From Methanocella_A sp963769045 (GTDB lineage: Archaea > Halobacteriota > Methanocellia > Methanocellales > Methanocellaceae), in assembly GCA_963769045.1 (NCBI GenBank), contig CAVYKK010000012.1, positions 1 through 64,000 of the forward strand: a DNA stretch of 64,000 nt. Reading direction: 5' to 3'. The translations under genes and the position numbers were made by a program. The notes under the pieces were generated by a model that was not told the DNA's origin, ran no database searches, and was given only the letters and a program-made list of their open reading frames with translations. Of the stretch, positions 1 through 8,803 are shown piece after piece (positions within the stretch are counted from its first letter, which is position 1; each line of letters begins with the position of its first letter).

Positions 1-135
1 AACATGACAGAGCACGTGAAAGACGCCTTTATTATGACCGATGCTCACGGGCTCCGATCATTGTCCCATCGGGATAAAGATCGATAGTATGATCGGTACG
101 CCATCGTTTCACCCCGCTCGGCGGCCGCTTCTCCG

Positions 136-166
136 TATATATTTATAGATATATTTATATAAATAT
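136..166 (+). promoter_or_regulatory. AT-rich TATA-type promoter region of first lipoprotein gene
   Basis: A dense block of TATA-like sequence (several overlapping TATATTTATA forms) lies about 90 bases before the TTG start at 253, in otherwise GC-rich DNA. Archaeal promoters use such a box about 25 bases before the transcription start, so a 5' leader of roughly 60 bases is implied. The exact box cannot be chosen by eye. Confidence 0.45.
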
Positions 167-252
167 CGGTTAGACCTCTAGCGATGGCCATTTCGGCGTC
201 CGTCGGCCAGGGAGCCGGGCGGCCGGGGCCGTCCCTGCAGGAGGAATGACCT

Positions 253-942
253 TTGAAATACACTTATTGGGGCATAATTGTTGTACTGATCGTCGTCGCG
301 GCAATGGTGTGCGGGTGCGCCAGCGGCCCGGGCGTTAAGCCCGCGCCGACCGGCACGCCTGCGGGCAACGCGACCGCCGGCCCGACCGTAGTTCCCGGCA
401 TGGCTAAGTCTGGTTCGCTCTTCGACATGGGCAAGATGAAATGGTTCGAGTACCGGCTGACCACGACGGGCGAAGGTGGCAAGGCCGCAGTGTCGGACCT
501 CCGGTTCGACTATACGACAGCCACGGTTAATGGCAACGTGGTGAAAGACGATCGTATCACGATGAAGGTATCCGATCCGAACATGATCCTGACCATGGAC
601 AGCTACTACGACCCGGCCACCGACAGGCAGATCGGCGGCCATATGAAGATGGTGTCCGACGACGTCACGATCTCGGAACAGGACATAGCAACAGCTGACG
701 ACCGGTACAGGAGCAGCGACATAGCCGGGACCTTTGCGACCGGCGACTGGCCGCTGGCTGGCCAGGGCGCCGAAGCGGTGACCATCGACGGCAAGACTTA
801 CACCTGTACGAAGTACTCGGTGGGCAACGCCGGCGAGTATGGTACGGCGTGGGTGGACAAGGGAGTGCCCGTGCCGGTGAAAATAGAGTCGAAGTCGGCC
901 GCCGAAGGGACATCGACCTGGGAACTGCTCGGATGGGGCTGA
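253..942 (+). CDS. Secreted lipoprotein, first of three paralogs
   Basis: Predicted 229-residue membrane-anchored lipoprotein of unknown function. The N-terminus has a lysine followed by a hydrophobic stretch and a lipobox-like AMVCGC, so the Cys near residue 22 could carry a lipid anchor; a Pro/Thr/Gly-rich linker follows. The remaining extracellular domain shares landmarks with the two next genes: a GGHMK motif mid-protein, VTIDGKTYTCTKY near residue 180, a VPVKIE segment, and a C-terminal LLGWG. The start is TTG at 253, set by an AGGAGG-type ribosome site about 8 bases upstream; the next gene also uses TTG after AGGAGG. Sequence similarity across the three is plain in the motifs, but no named family was recognised. 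Probably a tandem duplication array of surface proteins. Confidence 0.8.
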   Translation: MKYTYWGIIVVLIVVAAMVCGCASGPGVKPAPTGTPAGNATAGPTVVPGMAKSGSLFDMGKMKWFEYRLTTTGEGGKAAVSDLRFDYTTATVNGNVVKDDRITMKVSDPNMILTMDSYYDPATDRQIGGHMKMVSDDVTISEQDIATADDRYRSSDIAGTFATGDWPLAGQGAEAVTIDGKTYTCTKYSVGNAGEYGTAWVDKGVPVPVKIESKSAAEGTSTWELLGWG

Positions 943-962
943 AAGCCCTATCGCTTTTTTTT
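935..962 (+). terminator. Hairpin plus T-run terminator
   Basis: GGGGCT and AGCCC form a short stem across the stop codon of the preceding gene and are followed after a few bases by a run of Ts (954-962). A similar GGGGCT or GGAGC stem overlapping the stop codon occurs after the second paralog. Confidence 0.5.
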
Positions 963-1095
963 AACACGCAAGCTCATCTGGAGTAATTATTTATAACAAT
1001 AATAGTTTAAGTAAACTAATTTATGGCCTTCTGGCTATAACTATGGCAAATTTACTATCTGATAAAATTTTTAATTCGAATAGGAGGTATTAGAG

Positions 1096-1839
1096 TTGAA
1101 ACTCGGGTTAAATTGTATATTACTGATATTTCTGGTGACGATTGCGCTGGCCATGTCCGGCTGTTCCGGCAGCGATACCAGCGGCACGGTGACTCCGACG
1201 CCTGTGCCTGGCACTGCGGGAACGCCCACGGCTGCACCGACGGCTGCGTCTACGTCCACGCCTGCACCGGTCGCCAGCGAGCCCTCGAGCGTGGGGCAGC
1301 TGTACAATATCAACGACCTGCACACGTACACGTACCGTATGACCAGCGTGGCAAACGGGCAGACTCAAACCGGCACCTTCACGATTTCTTTCACCGACAC
1401 GACCTATGAGGGCGTTGAGGCGCGGCGCATTTATTTGAACTTCGACGCGCCGGCGACGGGCGAAACGGGTGCCGGGCAGTTTCTCGTGGATGTCTACACG
1501 CGTAAGTCGGACAACAGCACGCTCGGCGGCCACATGAAGTGGGTGGCGAACGGAAAGACGATCATCGATAATGAAATCCCCGCAGACCAGGCTTCCGGCT
1601 ACACGAAGAACGATCTCGCGTCCAGCGGCAGCGCCTCGGACCATACCCCGCTGACGAAGGTCGGAACGGAAACGGTAACCATCGACAGCAAGACCTACTC
1701 CTGTACTAAGTACACCTACGTCGATGATGGAACCACGCATACCGTCTGGTACACCCCTCAGGCCCCGATGCCTGTCAAGATACAGGGGACGGACAGCCAG
1801 GGCAACCCTAACACAATTGAATTGATTAGCTGGAGCTAA
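1096..1839 (+). CDS. Secreted lipoprotein, second of three paralogs
   Basis: Predicted 247-residue lipoprotein, paralog of its two neighbours. A hydrophobic signal segment ends in a lipobox-like AMSGC, then a long Pro/Thr/Ala-rich linker suggests an extended stalk outside the membrane. The C-terminal domain carries the family landmarks GGHMKWV, VTIDSKTYSCTKY and PMPVKIQ and ends in a Trp-containing ISWS. The start is TTG at 1096, preceded by AGGAGG at 1082-1087. An AT-rich stretch at about 995-1080 separates it from the first paralog and probably holds its own promoter, so the three genes look individually transcribed. Function unknown. Confidence 0.8.
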   Translation: MKLGLNCILLIFLVTIALAMSGCSGSDTSGTVTPTPVPGTAGTPTAAPTAASTSTPAPVASEPSSVGQLYNINDLHTYTYRMTSVANGQTQTGTFTISFTDTTYEGVEARRIYLNFDAPATGETGAGQFLVDVYTRKSDNSTLGGHMKWVANGKTIIDNEIPADQASGYTKNDLASSGSASDHTPLTKVGTETVTIDSKTYSCTKYTYVDDGTTHTVWYTPQAPMPVKIQGTDSQGNPNTIELISWS

Positions 1840-1862
1840 GGGCTCCAGCCCCTTTTTCTTTT
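1830..1862 (+). terminator. Hairpin plus T-rich terminator
   Basis: CTGGAGC (1830-1836) pairs with GCTCCAG (1842-1848) around a 5-base loop spanning the stop codon, followed by CCCC and T-runs to about 1862. Confidence 0.6.
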
Positions 1863-2016
1863 AAAACATTACTCTGTCCGGGGCAAGTAAAGCACTGCCG
1901 GCCATTATTGCATAATTATTAATAATCCGGAGGCTAACAAACAAATCGTCTACAATGCTGGCATCATTCCGACAACGCCGGCATAGCGGGCATGCCGTAA
2001 GATGAGGTGGGTAAAC

Positions 2017-2733
2017 TTGAAGATGAGACATGGCAGCATTCTATTAATCCTGCTTGTATTGGCGGCATTAGCCGTATCCGGCTGCTCCGGCGGCAATCCG
2101 ACGAGCACGCCAGCCCCGACGCCGACATCGCCTGCAAGCACACCGTGCCCGACGCCGACATGGAATGTAGTCGATACGCCGGCCCGGGTCGATCAGCTAT
2201 TCCACCTGGACAGCCTTCACTGGTACCGGTACAAGTCGAGCCTCTCGTCCGGCACAGTAGACCTGTCGAGCCTGTACAAGTTCGAGTACAGCGACGAGAC
2301 CTATGCCGGTACGGCTGCGAAGCACACGAGGATTACCGCCAACAATACGGTCAGCGGGCTGGAAAGCATCTGCGACATCTACACGAGCAGAACCGACGGC
2401 CGGTCGCTCGGCGGCCATTTGAAGTCGTTCATTTTCGGCACTCCCACGACGGAAACGAGCTTCGAAGCGGGGCAGGGCACGAATTATCTAAACACGGACC
2501 TGGCTAACCAGGCCAGGGCTAACAGCCAGGTCGCGTTGACGTACTCAGGAGAGGAAAAGGTCACTGTCGACGGCAATACATATACCTGCACCCGCTATGT
2601 TTACACCTTCGAGGGCGTCACCTATACCGCCTGGTATTCTCCGCAGGCTCCCGCGCCCGTGAAAGTCACCTGGACTGATAAGTACATCGGGGGAACGGCA
2701 TATTTGAAGCTGGAGCTGCTGGGCTGGGGCTAG
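2017..2733 (+). CDS. Secreted lipoprotein, third of three paralogs
   Basis: Predicted 238-residue lipoprotein with signal segment, lipobox-like AVSGC, Pro/Thr/Ser linker, and the shared domain with GGHLKS, VTVDGNTYTCTRY, APVKVT and C-terminal LLGWG. An upstream in-frame ATG at 2002 exists, but the GAGGTGG at 2003-2009 is a ribosome site that would lie inside that longer form, and the TTG at 2017 aligns with the TTG starts of both paralogs, so 2017 is preferred. The three genes differ enough in sequence to be an old duplication. Role unknown. Confidence 0.78.
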   Translation: MKMRHGSILLILLVLAALAVSGCSGGNPTSTPAPTPTSPASTPCPTPTWNVVDTPARVDQLFHLDSLHWYRYKSSLSSGTVDLSSLYKFEYSDETYAGTAAKHTRITANNTVSGLESICDIYTSRTDGRSLGGHLKSFIFGTPTTETSFEAGQGTNYLNTDLANQARANSQVALTYSGEEKVTVDGNTYTCTRYVYTFEGVTYTAWYSPQAPAPVKVTWTDKYIGGTAYLKLELLGWG

Positions 2734-2759
2734 AGGCCTCATCCGTTTTTATATAAAAA

Positions 2760-4529
2760 TTACTCTTCCTGCGGCAGGTAATAGTACTCGCCCTGTTTCT
2801 TCTGTTCCCGGTCCAGGTTGGACTCCGCCTTGTTGACGCGGGGGCGCTTCGTCTCTTCGTCGCGCCGGAAGGTAATATCAAGGCTGGCCAGGAACCGGTT
2901 CATGCCCTCGCGCATGTTGAAAGGCCCGTGCACTTCGCCGTGGACGCCGGGCTCGCCGTCGAAGACGAGCAGCCTGTCGCTCAAAAGGTCGATCATGTAG
3001 ATGTCGTGGTCGATGACGCAGACGGTGACGTCGTTGTTCTCCGCAAACCGCTTGATCACCTTGGTGGCCAGCGTACGCTGCTCCACGTCCAGGTGAGCGG
3101 AAGGCTCGTCGAGGATGAACATGTTGGCGTCCCGGCCCAGGCATGCGGCGATGGCGACACGCTGCAGCTCGCCGCCGGACAGGTCGTTCAGGTTGCAGTC
3201 CATGAGCCGCTCGATCTGCAGCGGCAGGAGGATCTCCGTCCGGAGGTAACTGCCTTCGAACTTAATGGAGATGCTTCGCAGGTACGCCCGCACGCTCATC
3301 TCCACGTCCGCTTTGATGTACTGCGGCTTGTAGGAGATCTTCACATTGAAGTCCAGCTTGCCCTGGTCGGGCTCGATCTCGCCGGCCAGCAGGCGGGCGA
3401 AGGTCGTCTTGCCGATGCCGTTCTGGCCCACGATGCCGACCACTTCGCGTTTCCGCAGCTCGCCGCCCTTGATGTCCAGGCGGAACTTGCCCATTGTCTT
3501 GCTGAACGAGCCGAACTCCAGCAGCGGGAACACGTCCTTCTGTTCCCGCGGGGCCTTGACCTCGAACTCGATGGCGGTGGGCCGGATGCGGATGTTCTCC
3601 TCCGGCAGGTAGCCTTTCAGGTATTCGTTGATGCCGACGCGGACGCCCTTCGGGTGGGTGATCACGCCGTAGCCGCCGGGCTCGCCGTAGGCGACATGGA
3701 TCACGTCGGCCAGCAGGTCCAGGATGGCCAAGTCGTGCTCGACTACCATGACGTTCCGCGATTCACCCATGCGCTTGATCAGCTTCGCGCACCGGATGCG
3801 CTGGTATATGTCAAGGTACGGAGTGACTTCGTCGAAGAAGTAGAAGCCCGCGTCGCGCATGGCGCATGCGGCAATGGCGACACGCTGCAGCTCGCCGCCG
3901 GACAGCTCCGCTATTTCGCGATCGAGCAATGCGGTCAGGCCCAGCTCGGCGGTCATCTCGTCCATGGCGCCCCGCTCGTCCGCTTTCTTCAGTAGGTCGC
4001 GGACCTTACCCTTGAATGCCTTAGGGATGAGATCAACGTACTGCGGCTTCTGGGAGGTCTTGACCTGCTTGCTGGCGACGGCCCGCATATAGTCCTGCAG
4101 CTCCGAGCCGGTGAAATACTTGATTACGTCATCCCACTTCGTGTCCTTGCTGCCGAGGTTGGGCATCATCTGCCCGGAGAGGATCTTGATCGCTGTGGTC
4201 TTGCCGATGCCGTTCTGGCCCAGTAAGCCGCTGACCCGGCCATGGGACGGCTGCGGGAGCCCGTAGAGTGCAAAGCCGTTCTCGCCGTACCGGTGAGTCA
4301 GCTGATCCGCGAGCTTGTCCGGCAGGCCGATGATCATGATGGCCTTGTTGGGGCACTTCTTTATACAAATGCCGCAGCCGACGCACAGCTCTTCCGAAAT
4401 GACCGCCTTTCCGTCCTCGCCCATGACGACGGTCTCGTCGCCGCCTCTCACCTTGGGGCAGTACTTGATGCACTCCTGGGCGCACTTTCGAGGCTGGCAA
4501 CGGTCTTTTTCAAGAATGGCAATTCGCAT
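2760..4529 (-). CDS. Ribosome recycling ATPase ABCE1/Rli1
   Basis: Cytoplasmic twin-ABC ATPase that splits ribosomes after termination. The N-terminal iron-sulfur domain has two cysteine clusters (RCQPRKCAQECIKYCPK and CVGCGICIKKCPNKA). Two ABC domains follow, with Walker A GQNGIGKTT in both, signature LSGGELQRVAIAA in both and Walker B segments FYFFDEVTPYLD and MFILDEPSAHLD. Length (about 589 residues) is normal. The ATG at 4529 (MRIAILEKDRC) matches the usual archaeal N-terminus; an in-frame GTG at 4538 would add three residues. The EMC6-like gene ends 9-18 bases upstream on the same strand, so both are probably one transcript. The family is essential and universally conserved in archaea. 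Confidence 0.97.
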   Translation of the reverse strand: MRIAILEKDRCQPRKCAQECIKYCPKVRGGDETVVMGEDGKAVISEELCVGCGICIKKCPNKAIMIIGLPDKLADQLTHRYGENGFALYGLPQPSHGRVSGLLGQNGIGKTTAIKILSGQMMPNLGSKDTKWDDVIKYFTGSELQDYMRAVASKQVKTSQKPQYVDLIPKAFKGKVRDLLKKADERGAMDEMTAELGLTALLDREIAELSGGELQRVAIAACAMRDAGFYFFDEVTPYLDIYQRIRCAKLIKRMGESRNVMVVEHDLAILDLLADVIHVAYGEPGGYGVITHPKGVRVGINEYLKGYLPEENIRIRPTAIEFEVKAPREQKDVFPLLEFGSFSKTMGKFRLDIKGGELRKREVVGIVGQNGIGKTTFARLLAGEIEPDQGKLDFNVKISYKPQYIKADVEMSVRAYLRSISIKFEGSYLRTEILLPLQIERLMDCNLNDLSGGELQRVAIAACLGRDANMFILDEPSAHLDVEQRTLATKVIKRFAENNDVTVCVIDHDIYMIDLLSDRLLVFDGEPGVHGEVHGPFNMREGMNRFLASLDITFRRDEETKRPRVNKAESNLDREQKKQGEYYYLPQEE

Positions 4530-4546
4530 GGTCACCACGCTCTTGT

Positions 4547-4879
4547 TTAGAATAAGGGCACAAAGCTAAGCTCGGGCCCGTTGAGCAGGAGGGTCCAGGC
4601 GACGAACCAGAAGCAGAAGGTCATGAATGAGAGGAAGAACCAGTCTTTGAAACCAAACCGCTTCGAGTCCACACCCAGCACAGGGAAGATGAACTTCTGC
4701 ACGTAGATAACGAGGACCAGCACAATGAGCGAGTAGATCCGGATAGGTTCATTGTTGTAAAAGAACAGGTAGGATAGAAGCCCTGCCAGCGCGCCCAGTA
4801 GCGATGGTATGATTACCATCTTTACGCCCCGGATGTGGAACGCGATACGCTCTTCCTTTGTCGGTGTTTTGATCTCCAT
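4547..4879 (-). CDS. EMC6-like small membrane protein
   Basis: Predicted 110-residue protein with three hydrophobic segments (about residues 20-42, 48-68 and 80-102) after a short charged N-terminus. Size, topology and position directly before rli1 fit the archaeal EMC6-like (Rab5-interacting family) proteins, thought to be membrane-protein biogenesis factors. This assignment rests on overall pattern rather than a diagnostic motif. It is tightly linked to rli1 on the same strand. Confidence 0.65.
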   Translation of the reverse strand: MEIKTPTKEERIAFHIRGVKMVIIPSLLGALAGLLSYLFFYNNEPIRIYSLIVLVLVIYVQKFIFPVLGVDSKRFGFKDWFFLSFMTFCFWFVAWTLLLNGPELSFVPLF

Positions 4880-5144
4880 GCTCTGTCCTCCGGTTATGAT
4901 TAATAAAATGTTATGCTACCGGTTATCTTAATCCTGCTTGCTGATAACAGCGCATCATATTTATTGTTTGTGTCGGCCGGTCATTCCGGCCTGCCCGGTT
5001 AGTTATATTTAAGCAATATATATAAATTTGTTGCCGGCATCCAGCCCTGCAGCAGGATATTATTTTATAATGGCCCATGAAAAATAACAGTGACGCCGGG
5101 CGGGAAGCCCGCGGGAGACATCATGAGGATGTTATGGTGATAAC

Positions 5145-5804
5145 ATGAGGATCGCAATCATCGGAGGAACCGGGGACATCGGCGAAGGCCTGGCACTGCG
5201 GCTGGCGCAGCAGAACGAGGTCATCGTCGGCTCGAGAGAAGCGGCCAAGGCAACGGAGGCCGCGGATAACTATAACAAGCTGTTGAAATCACGCGGGCTG
5301 AAGGACGAGATCAAGGGCATGGGCAACGAGGACGCGGCGAAGGGCGCGGACGTGGTCATCCTGGCCGTCCGGTACCAGTTCGCCATCCCCACGCTGCAGG
5401 CGCTGAACCAGGCCGGCGTACTGGAGAATCAGATCGTGATCACGCCCATCGTGCCCATGGCGAAGGGGAAGCTCTGCTCCTACACCCCGCCGGAGTGCGG
5501 CAGCGCCACGAAACAGTGCTGCGCGGTGCTCCCGCCCGGCATGAAGATGGTGTCCACCTTCCATTCGCTGCCGGCGCCGCGGCTGGCCAACCTGGACGAT
5601 AAGCTCGGCTTCGACGTGATCGTCTGCGCGGACGACGAGGATGCGAAGAAGACGGTGATGAAGCTGGCGGAACAGCTCGGCGACGTCCGGGCGCTTGACG
5701 GCGGCTCCCTCGAGGAGGCGAGCCTGATCGAGAGCCTCACGCCCCTGCTGATCAACCTCGCCATCAGGAACAAGATGAAACCGCTGTCAATAAAGTTCAT
5801 CTAA
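5145..5804 (+). CDS. fno: F420H2:NADP oxidoreductase
   Basis: Soluble 219-residue enzyme that exchanges hydride between reduced coenzyme F420 and NADP, supplying NADPH for biosynthesis in methanogens. The N-terminal Rossmann motif is IIGGTGDIGEGLALR (residues 4-18), followed by a GSRE turn typical of NADPH 2'-phosphate binding. Length matches the family. GGTGA lies just before the ATG, and a TATA-like TATTTTATAAT is near 5060, giving a leader of about 60 bases with a small upstream ATG-led frame ending just before the start. Stand-alone gene with no operon partner on its strand. Confidence 0.93.
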   Translation: MRIAIIGGTGDIGEGLALRLAQQNEVIVGSREAAKATEAADNYNKLLKSRGLKDEIKGMGNEDAAKGADVVILAVRYQFAIPTLQALNQAGVLENQIVITPIVPMAKGKLCSYTPPECGSATKQCCAVLPPGMKMVSTFHSLPAPRLANLDDKLGFDVIVCADDEDAKKTVMKLAEQLGDVRALDGGSLEEASLIESLTPLLINLAIRNKMKPLSIKFI

Positions 5805-6051
5805 TGGCGACGTCCCCGGCGGCCTCCGCCGAAAACAAGGGGCCGCTCGCTAAAAAAAGGGGCAGCCTCTGCTAAAAACAAGGGGCAGCCTCTGCTGCGG
5901 TCGCGCGCGCGACTGACAGGTTTTTGCACGCTTACCGGCATGACATTCGCCAATCGAGTCGCGGCGCAGCGCGCCATGGGCGGGAGGGCGGGCAACAGGC
6001 AGCCTCCGCCGGAGGCGGCATGCGACCAATCGGCGGCGCGCAAGCCAATCG

Positions 6052-6720
6052 GTGTGCATGCCCGTCAAGTTTATCGTGGACACGAGGGACGTAATGCCGG
6101 AAATGATCATAACTCTTTACGAAAATCTCTGCAAGGAGTTCGGCCCTCTCGATGACTGGTGGCCAGCCGCATCGGATTTCGAGCGCATCACCGGGGCCAT
6201 CCTGGTCCAGCAGACCCGCTGGGAGAACGTGGACCGGGTCCTCCGCGAGATGCGGCGCCGCGGCCTGATGAGCCCGGAGGCGATCGCCGCGCTCTCCGCT
6301 GAATAGCACTGGAGGCCATCGTGCGGCCGGCGGGCTTCTACAGGAACAAGGCACGGAGCCTGCAGGGCATCGCCCGCTATATGGCTGAGAACCCTGATGC
6401 TTTTTCAAAACCGGCCGATGAACTGCGGCAGGAACTGCTCGCGCTGCGCGGCGTCGGGCGACGAGACCGCCGACGTTCTCGTTTTATATGTCGCCGGAAA
6501 GCCGTCATTCGTCGTCGACGCCTACGCCCGGAGGACGCTGAAGTGCATGGGCATCGAGGGGAACTACCGGCAGCTGCAGCAGCGGTTCCACGAAAGCCTG
6601 CCCGCGGACGTCGGAATGTACCGGCACTACCACGCGCTGTTCGTCGAGCACGGCAAACGCTACTGTAACAAGAAGGCGAAGGGCTGCGCGGATTGCGCCG
6701 TCAAAAGAACCGTTTTATAA
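6052..6720 (+). pseudogene. Endonuclease III-like DNA glycosylase, broken by two frameshifts
   Basis: HhH-GPD superfamily base-excision repair protein split over three pieces. The first frame ends at the TAG at 6304; the protein continues from 6306 in another frame (GCA CTG GAG GCC), as if TA at 6304-6305 were extra. A second shift comes from one extra C at 6459, after which GDETADVL and VVDAYARR resume. Recognisable parts are ILVQQTRWENV, the helix-hairpin-helix GVG-ETA, the catalytic Asp in VVDAYARR, and a C-terminal Cys cluster (C-x6-C-x2-C) that lacks the usual fourth Cys. Total span is a multiple of three because the two shifts cancel. It is either a real pseudogene or a product of base-calling errors. 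No other glycosylase occurs in the window. Confidence 0.8.
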
Positions 6721-6739
6721 TAGTACCGGGCATATCCGG

Positions 6740-7741
6740 ATGGACATAATATTCATGAAAGCGATTGTCTGGACGCAGTACGGTCCCCCGGAAGTTCTAC
6801 GGCTGGCGGAGGTAGCGAAGCCCGCCCCGAAAGACGACGAAGTGCTGATTAGAGTATATGCGACCACGGTAACGGCGGGAGACTGCGAGATCCGGCAGCT
6901 GAAAATCCCGCTCCTGTTTCGGCTTCCTATGCGGCTGTACGCTGGCCTCAGGAAACCTACAAGGATCACTATTCTCGGACAGGAGCTGGCCGGGGAAGTC
7001 GAGGCGACAGGCAAAGCCGTCAGAGGATTCAAGAAAGGCGACCGGGTTTTCGGAACGACCGGTACCAGCTTCGGGGCATACGCCGAGTACGCGTGCCTGC
7101 CGGAAAAGCCCGGGGACGGGGTGCTGGCGACAATACCGGCCGGCCTGACTTACGAAGAGGCTGCCGCCGTACCTGTCGGGGGCCTGGAAGCACTGCATTT
7201 TCTCAGGAAAGGCAACGTCGGAAGCGGACAGAAGGTCCTGATCAACGGCGCGGGCGGAAGCATTGGCACATTTGCCGTGCAGCTCGCAAAACACTTCGGG
7301 GCAGAAGTGACCGGTGTGGATAGCGGGGGCAAGCTGGACATGCTGCGCTCGATCGGAACGGACTACGTCATCGACTACGCCCGGGAGGACTTCACGAAAA
7401 ACGGCGAGGCCTACGACGTCATTTTCGACGTGGCAGGCAAGAGCTCGTTTTCACGTAGCGTAAGGTCGCTGAAGAAAGGCGGGCGCTATATCCTGGCCAA
7501 CCCGGGGCTGTCACACATCGTTCGCGGGCTGTGGACCTCGCTGAGCAGCGGCCGAAAAGTAATCATCGGTGGGTCAAGTTACCGTAACGAGGACCTGCTA
7601 TTCCTCCGGGAGCTCATCGAGGCGGGCGAGATCAGGCCGGTCCTCGATCGGCGCTATCCGCTGGAGCAAATGGCCGAGGCTCACCGGTATGTCGAAACAG
7701 GGCAAAAGAAGGGAAGCGTGGTCATCACGGTTAACCAATAA
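6740..7741 (+). CDS. Zinc-free MDR oxidoreductase (quinone oxidoreductase-like)
   Basis: Cytoplasmic medium-chain dehydrogenase/reductase of the NADPH:quinone reductase type. The N-terminal GroES-like domain contains GQELAGEVEATG and GDRVFG; the cofactor motif is GAGGSIG in VLINGAGGSIGTFAVQLAK. The structural-zinc cysteines of alcohol dehydrogenases are absent. ATG at 6755 gives the family-typical MKAIVW start; ATG at 6740 adds five residues, and neither has a clear ribosome site. Close paralog of the gene at 11137 and, like it, followed by a flavodoxin-like gene, suggesting a redox pair. The physiological substrate is unknown. Confidence 0.88.
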   Translation: MDIIFMKAIVWTQYGPPEVLRLAEVAKPAPKDDEVLIRVYATTVTAGDCEIRQLKIPLLFRLPMRLYAGLRKPTRITILGQELAGEVEATGKAVRGFKKGDRVFGTTGTSFGAYAEYACLPEKPGDGVLATIPAGLTYEEAAAVPVGGLEALHFLRKGNVGSGQKVLINGAGGSIGTFAVQLAKHFGAEVTGVDSGGKLDMLRSIGTDYVIDYAREDFTKNGEAYDVIFDVAGKSSFSRSVRSLKKGGRYILANPGLSHIVRGLWTSLSSGRKVIIGGSSYRNEDLLFLRELIEAGEIRPVLDRRYPLEQMAEAHRYVETGQKKGSVVITVNQ

Positions 7742-7787
7742 CCATTAAACCCGACAAAGCGTGGAAAATTATTGCTGTGGCTCACCA

Positions 7788-8215
7788 ATGAAATCGTTAC
7801 TGGTCCTGTATTCTTACCATCACAACAATACCGAGAAAGTCGCTAACGTCATCGGGAAAGTGCTCGATGTGCAGGTAAAGGCGCCGCAGCAGGTACGTCC
7901 CGAAGAGCTGCAGGAGTGCGATCTCATCGAGTTTGGCTCGGGGATATACAGCGAAAGACACCACCAGTCGCTGCTGGACCTTGCTGATAAGCTGCCTCAG
8001 GTCACCAACAGGAAGGCGTTCATTTTCTCTACCAAAGGCGTGCCGGCGACGCTGTTCGGCGAGAGCATGGGCAGTGATCAGATGATGAAAACCACAGGCT
8101 GATCAAGGAAAAGCTGCAGGCCAAAGGCTATGCGATCGTCGGCGAGTTCTCCTACAGCTTTTCCTTTAGCGACCGGTGGCAGATCCGGGCAGGATGCCGG
8201 TGGTCAGGCTGGTAA
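7788..8215 (+). pseudogene. Flavodoxin-like protein, frameshifted and truncated
   Basis: Paralog of the flavodoxin-domain genes at 12053 and 14526. The first frame from ATG 7788 reads KSLLVLYSYHHNNTEKVANV through SMGSDQM and then stops at TGA 8101-8103. The remaining homology (LIKEKLQAKGYAIVGEFS) continues in another frame from 8099 and then degenerates, ending at 8215 without the FLKYIGG-type C-terminus. It follows the MDR gene by about 45 bases, the same order as at 11137-12586. The missing tail means this is decay rather than a single sequencing error. Confidence 0.75.
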
Positions 8216-8249
8216 AAGCTACGAATAGGAAGGCGGCCCCAATGAGTCC

Positions 8250-8276
8250 GGGGCATTTCAAGCCCCTTCTCTTTTT
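8250..8276 (+). terminator. Hairpin plus T-run terminator
   Basis: GGGGC (8250-8254) pairs with GCCCC (8262-8266) across a 7-base loop, followed by CTTTTT at 8271-8276, closing the MDR/flavodoxin unit. Confidence 0.55.
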
Positions 8277-8441
8277 GTTAAACAGCCATTATCAGGCCTT
8301 CAGCGGTTTCTTTACCTGACGATTCTAACAGAGAAATTTGCCCATACTGATTTTCCGGTAGTAAACTATAAGTAATAGTTATGGATACATATCAGCAATA
8401 GGTATACCATTCTAATGTGCAAGTAATGGTATGTGGTATCA

Positions 8442-8792
8442 ATGCATTCAGAACTTGAAAAGTGGCAGAAGGAACTGAGGAAGGGGAGCACCAAGATGGC
8501 ACTTCTCTCGCTGCTCGGCCACCAGGACATGTACGGATACGAGATCACCAGGGAGATCAGCCGTGTAACTGACGGGGTCATCGCGCTGAAGGAAAACAAC
8601 GCGTACCCGGCCCTCCACCTGATGGAGACCGAGGGGCTGATCTCCAGCTACTGGAAGGAGACGGAGCCGGGCATGCCGCCCCGCAAGTACTACAGCATCA
8701 CCCCGCAGGGACGGGCTTTCTTCGAGGACATGAAGAAAGAGTGGTCGAGACACAACGAGGCCATGGAACTGATATGGCAATACAACGGATAA
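8442..8792 (+). CDS. PadR-family transcriptional regulator
   Basis: Small winged-helix DNA-binding protein of about 116 residues. It shows the PadR core: MALLSLLGHQDMYGYEI, then LKENNAYPALHLMETEGLI (recognition helix region) and PPRKYYSITPQG (wing), then a C-terminal helix. The ATG at 8442 is preferred over the in-frame GTG at 8433. It sits 11 bases before an HAAS/RDD membrane protein gene, a common PadR partner arrangement in which PadR represses its own operon. A second PadR/HAAS pair occurs at 18354-19632. Confidence 0.88.
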   Translation: MHSELEKWQKELRKGSTKMALLSLLGHQDMYGYEITREISRVTDGVIALKENNAYPALHLMETEGLISSYWKETEPGMPPRKYYSITPQGRAFFEDMKKEWSRHNEAMELIWQYNG

Positions 8793-8803
8793 GGAGACAT
8801 AGT

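Noticed and set aside
2928..3995. Long plus-strand frame (355 codons) opposite rli1
   Set aside because: Shadow of the minus-strand rli1 gene caused by GC-rich third positions; the opposite strand has full ABCE1 motifs.
5805..6051. Possible riboswitch or element in the GC-rich gap after fno
   Set aside because: There is a short direct repeat (AACAAGGGGCAGCCTCTGCT-like) but no recognisable aptamer or terminator, and nothing further can be supported.
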